The notes under the pieces: generated by a model
Database searches by the model: none
Seen by the model: only the letters and a program-made list of their open reading frames with translations
What the model was told of the DNA's origin: nothing
Position numbers and translations under genes: made by a program
In this document: positions 62,293-64,000 of the stretch, one piece after another
How positions within the stretch are numbered: the first letter of the stretch is position 1
Layout: each line of letters opens with the position of its first letter
From: Reyranella sp.
Lineage (GTDB): Bacteria; Pseudomonadota; Alphaproteobacteria; Reyranellales; Reyranellaceae
Direction: 5' to 3'
Length of the DNA: 64,000 bases
Assembly: GCA_019750135.1 (NCBI GenBank)
Contig: JAIEOV010000003.1
Coordinates: forward strand, 1-64,000

Positions 62293-63099
62293 ATGAACCG
62301 GGGAGCAGTGGCCGCACTGGCGGCAGGTGTCGGATTCGTTCTCGCGGGTACGGCCGCCGCTCAGGACGCCAGCCAGAAGGAGTTCTGGAAGGCGCCGTTC
62401 GGCGGCTCGTGGACCGCGACCTTCGCTCTCGCCACCGACTACTCCTATCGCGGCATCTCGCAGACCCAGCGCCAGATCGCGATCCAGCCCGCCTTCACCT
62501 ACGAGACCCCGACGATCAGCGAGACGGTGCCGGTCAGCGCCTATGTCGGCGCCTGGGGCAGCAACGTCTATTTCAGCAACACCAACCCGACCGTCGCCGA
62601 GATCGACCTGGTCACTGGCCTCAGGGCCAAGGCGCTCGATGACAAGCTCACCTTCGACCTGGGCTACATCCGCTACAACTATCTCGGCGGGCCCTCCAAC
62701 CTGTTCCAGGACTTCAACGAGTTCGGCCTGGTCGTCGGCTACAATTTCGGCGTCGCCCAGCTGCAGGGCGCCGTGCGCTACAGCCCCAACTTCTTCGGCA
62801 ACTCCGGCATCGCCTGGTACAAGTCGGGCCAGCTCACCGTGCCGCTCTCCTTCATCAAGCTGAACGAGAACGTCTCTTTCAAGCTGTTCGGCACGCTGGG
62901 TAACCAGTATGTCGAGCGCTTCACCAACTACGGCATCGGCAACAACAACTACTGGGACTGGCAGGTCGGCCTCGGCGTCTGGCTGTGGGGCGTCGACCTT
63001 TCCGTCGCCTACGTCGACACCAACCTGGATTCCAACACCTGCGCCGCCACCATGAACTGCGACGCCCGAGCCATCTTCACCATCTCGAAGACCTTCTAG
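62293..63099 (+). CDS. TorF family putative outer-membrane porin
   Basis: A 268-residue outer-membrane protein: signal peptide MNRGAVAALAAGVGFVLAGTAAAQ, then beta-rich segments ATFALATDYSYRGISQTQRQ, PVSAYVGAWGSNVYFSN, FDLGYIRYNYLGG, and a final aromatic (TISKTF), as in the TorF/Gcw_chp family. The start at 62293 has GAGGA upstream; 101 codons of extra frame are rejected. It lies between kdp and kup and may give K+ or osmolytes a route across the outer membrane, a contextual inference. Confidence 0.88.
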   Translation: MNRGAVAALAAGVGFVLAGTAAAQDASQKEFWKAPFGGSWTATFALATDYSYRGISQTQRQIAIQPAFTYETPTISETVPVSAYVGAWGSNVYFSNTNPTVAEIDLVTGLRAKALDDKLTFDLGYIRYNYLGGPSNLFQDFNEFGLVVGYNFGVAQLQGAVRYSPNFFGNSGIAWYKSGQLTVPLSFIKLNENVSFKLFGTLGNQYVERFTNYGIGNNNYWDWQVGLGVWLWGVDLSVAYVDTNLDSNTCAATMNCDARAIFTISKTF

Positions 63100-63112
63100 C
63101 CTCGGGCCGATA

Positions 63113-63129
63113 TAGGAATCTCATAGGAA
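63113..63129. promoter_or_regulatory. Candidate KdpE-type direct repeat ahead of kup
   Basis: TAGGAA-TCTCA-TAGGAA (63113-63118 and 63124-63129) has 11-bp phase and agrees at nearly every position with TAGGAA-CTCCA-TAGGAA from the kdp/porin region. It starts 14 bp after the porin stop and about 100 bp before kup. Confidence 0.6.
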
Positions 63130-63231
63130 TTTGGGCGCTTGCAGCGTTGCTGCAGCACCAAATTTCGCGTTGACCCTCCTGCCTCGCCGCGCGATATCCC
63201 CGCCGGTTTCGACGGGGAGCGCTCCAGGGTC

Positions 63232-64000
63232 ATGTCCGGCACAGCAGCGACGGCACAGCCGGCCGGCCAGAAGCGTACGGCCGCACTCACCCTGGCGGCA
63301 CTGGGCGTCGTCTTCGGCGACATCGGCACCAGCCCGCTCTACACCGTCAAGGAATGTTTCAGCGAGTTTACAGGCCTGCAGCCGACCCACGAGAACGTGC
63401 TCGGCATCCTGTCGCTGATCACCTGGGTGCTGATCGTCGTCGTCACCCTGAAATACGTCGTCGTCGTCATGCGCGCCGACAATCGCGGCGAGGGCGGCGT
63501 GCTCGCCCTGATGGCCCTGGTCTCACGCCAACCCGCGATCAACCCGCGCCGCCGCCGCCTCTACCTGATCTTGGGCATGCTGGGCGCCGCCCTGTTCTAC
63601 GGCGACTGCCTGCTGACACCCGCCGTCTCGGTGCTGAGCGCCGTAGAAGGCGTGAAAGTCGCCACCCCGGCACTGGATCCGATCGTGCTGCCCGTTTCCA
63701 TCGGCATCCTGGTCGCCCTGTTCGCCGTCCAGCGCTTCGGCACGGCCGGAGTCGGCCGCTGGTTCGGGCCGATCACGCTGGTCTGGTTCATCGTCATTTT
63801 CATCCTGGGCCTGCGGCAGATCGTCGATGCGCCCCAGGTGCTCTGGGCTTTCCTGCCTCATCACGCGCTCGCCTTCGCGTTCAGCCACGGCATCGTCACC
63901 CTGTTCGCCCTGGGGGCGGTGACCCTGGCCGTCACCGGCGCCGAGGCGCTCTATGCCGACATGGGCCATTTCGGCCGCACGCCGATCCGCCGCGCTTGGC
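63232..64000 (+). CDS. kup: Kup-type potassium uptake protein (3' end cut by window)
   Basis: The frame from ATG 63232 stays open to the window end, giving the first 256 residues. AALTLAALGVVFGDIGTSPL YTVKE is the hallmark of KUP/HAK/KT transporters, followed by LKYVVVVMRADNRGEGGVLA, GAALFYGDCLLTPAVSVLSA and further helices. Kup is a constitutive K+:H+ symporter. Its place beside the high-affinity kdp operon makes this a potassium locus. Confidence 0.95.
   Translation, partial: MSGTAATAQPAGQKRTAALTLAALGVVFGDIGTSPLYTVKECFSEFTGLQPTHENVLGILSLITWVLIVVVTLKYVVVVMRADNRGEGGVLALMALVSRQPAINPRRRRLYLILGMLGAALFYGDCLLTPAVSVLSAVEGVKVATPALDPIVLPVSIGILVALFAVQRFGTAGVGRWFGPITLVWFIVIFILGLRQIVDAPQVLWAFLPHHALAFAFSHGIVTLFALGAVTLAVTGAEALYADMGHFGRTPIRRAW

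Noticed and set aside
1..64000. tRNA, rRNA, integrase, transposase or phage genes
   Set aside because: I looked for these across gene gaps and frames and saw none; a tRNA search tool would be needed to be certain about tRNAs.

Overview
The window is one stretch of a high-GC chromosome, densely packed with genes in short operons with 4-bp start/stop overlaps. I see no rRNA, tRNA, prophage, insertion sequence or CRISPR array. The gene content points to an alphaproteobacterium: a SAM-II type riboswitch ahead of metZ, several family III CoA-transferases, Bug-type and other orphan binding proteins, a cyclase-family hydrolase, DUF1194 and TorF-family proteins. A Reyranella- or Rhodospirillales-like organism would fit, but the genus is a guess.

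Layout. 1-8.3 kb: an operon of an SMP-30 lactonase, a CoA-transferase and a truncated NitT/TauT binding protein, divergent from a MarR regulator across a perfect 18-bp palindrome; then a PLP sulfur enzyme and two tandem paralogous oligopeptide-type binding proteins without permeases. 8.3-16.1 kb: a seven-gene minus-strand catabolic operon (TetR, AidB-type acyl-CoA dehydrogenase, SDR, cupin dioxygenase, acyl-CoA ligase, quinone oxidoreductase-like protein, methyltransferase) with two tandem TetR operators in front and a large hairpin behind. 16.2-25.3 kb: argE-like, folE, apaG, a CDF transporter, a PaaI thioesterase with a divergent MarR gene, tenA, metZ under a SAM-II riboswitch plus terminator, a Phd/PIN toxin-antitoxin pair, and a ThDP enzyme with a small unknown partner. 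25.5-39.3 kb: an RRM RNA-binding protein, assorted hydrolases, an OpgC-SGNH pair, an MHYT histidine kinase with a PAS-receiver protein, a CoA-transferase and a Bug binding protein.

39.3-47.7 kb is a copper-resistance island: CopA oxidase, CopB, cupredoxin and Spy-like proteins on the minus strand; csoR divergent from a YHS-type copper P-ATPase; and further small membrane or periplasmic proteins. Both main transcription units carry the same CsoR-type box. A DUF2933 gene at its edge has an in-frame amber codon.

48-53.5 kb: a TerC-family protein, purC with a coupled methyltransferase, and a dapA-like gene broken by a frameshift. 53.8-64 kb is a potassium locus: kdpFABCDE on the minus strand, preceded by a run of tiny single-helix proteins, then a TorF-like porin and a truncated kup on the plus strand. 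A TAGGAA-N5-TAGGAA direct repeat with 11-bp phase occurs both in the kdp/porin intergenic region and ahead of kup. It is a candidate KdpE-type operator joining the two potassium systems, and to me the most interesting regulatory signal in the window.

Inverted repeats built on GTCATCCCGAGCG...CGAGGGACC recur at 6.66, 16.13 and 30.50 kb and look like a genome-wide REP-type family.
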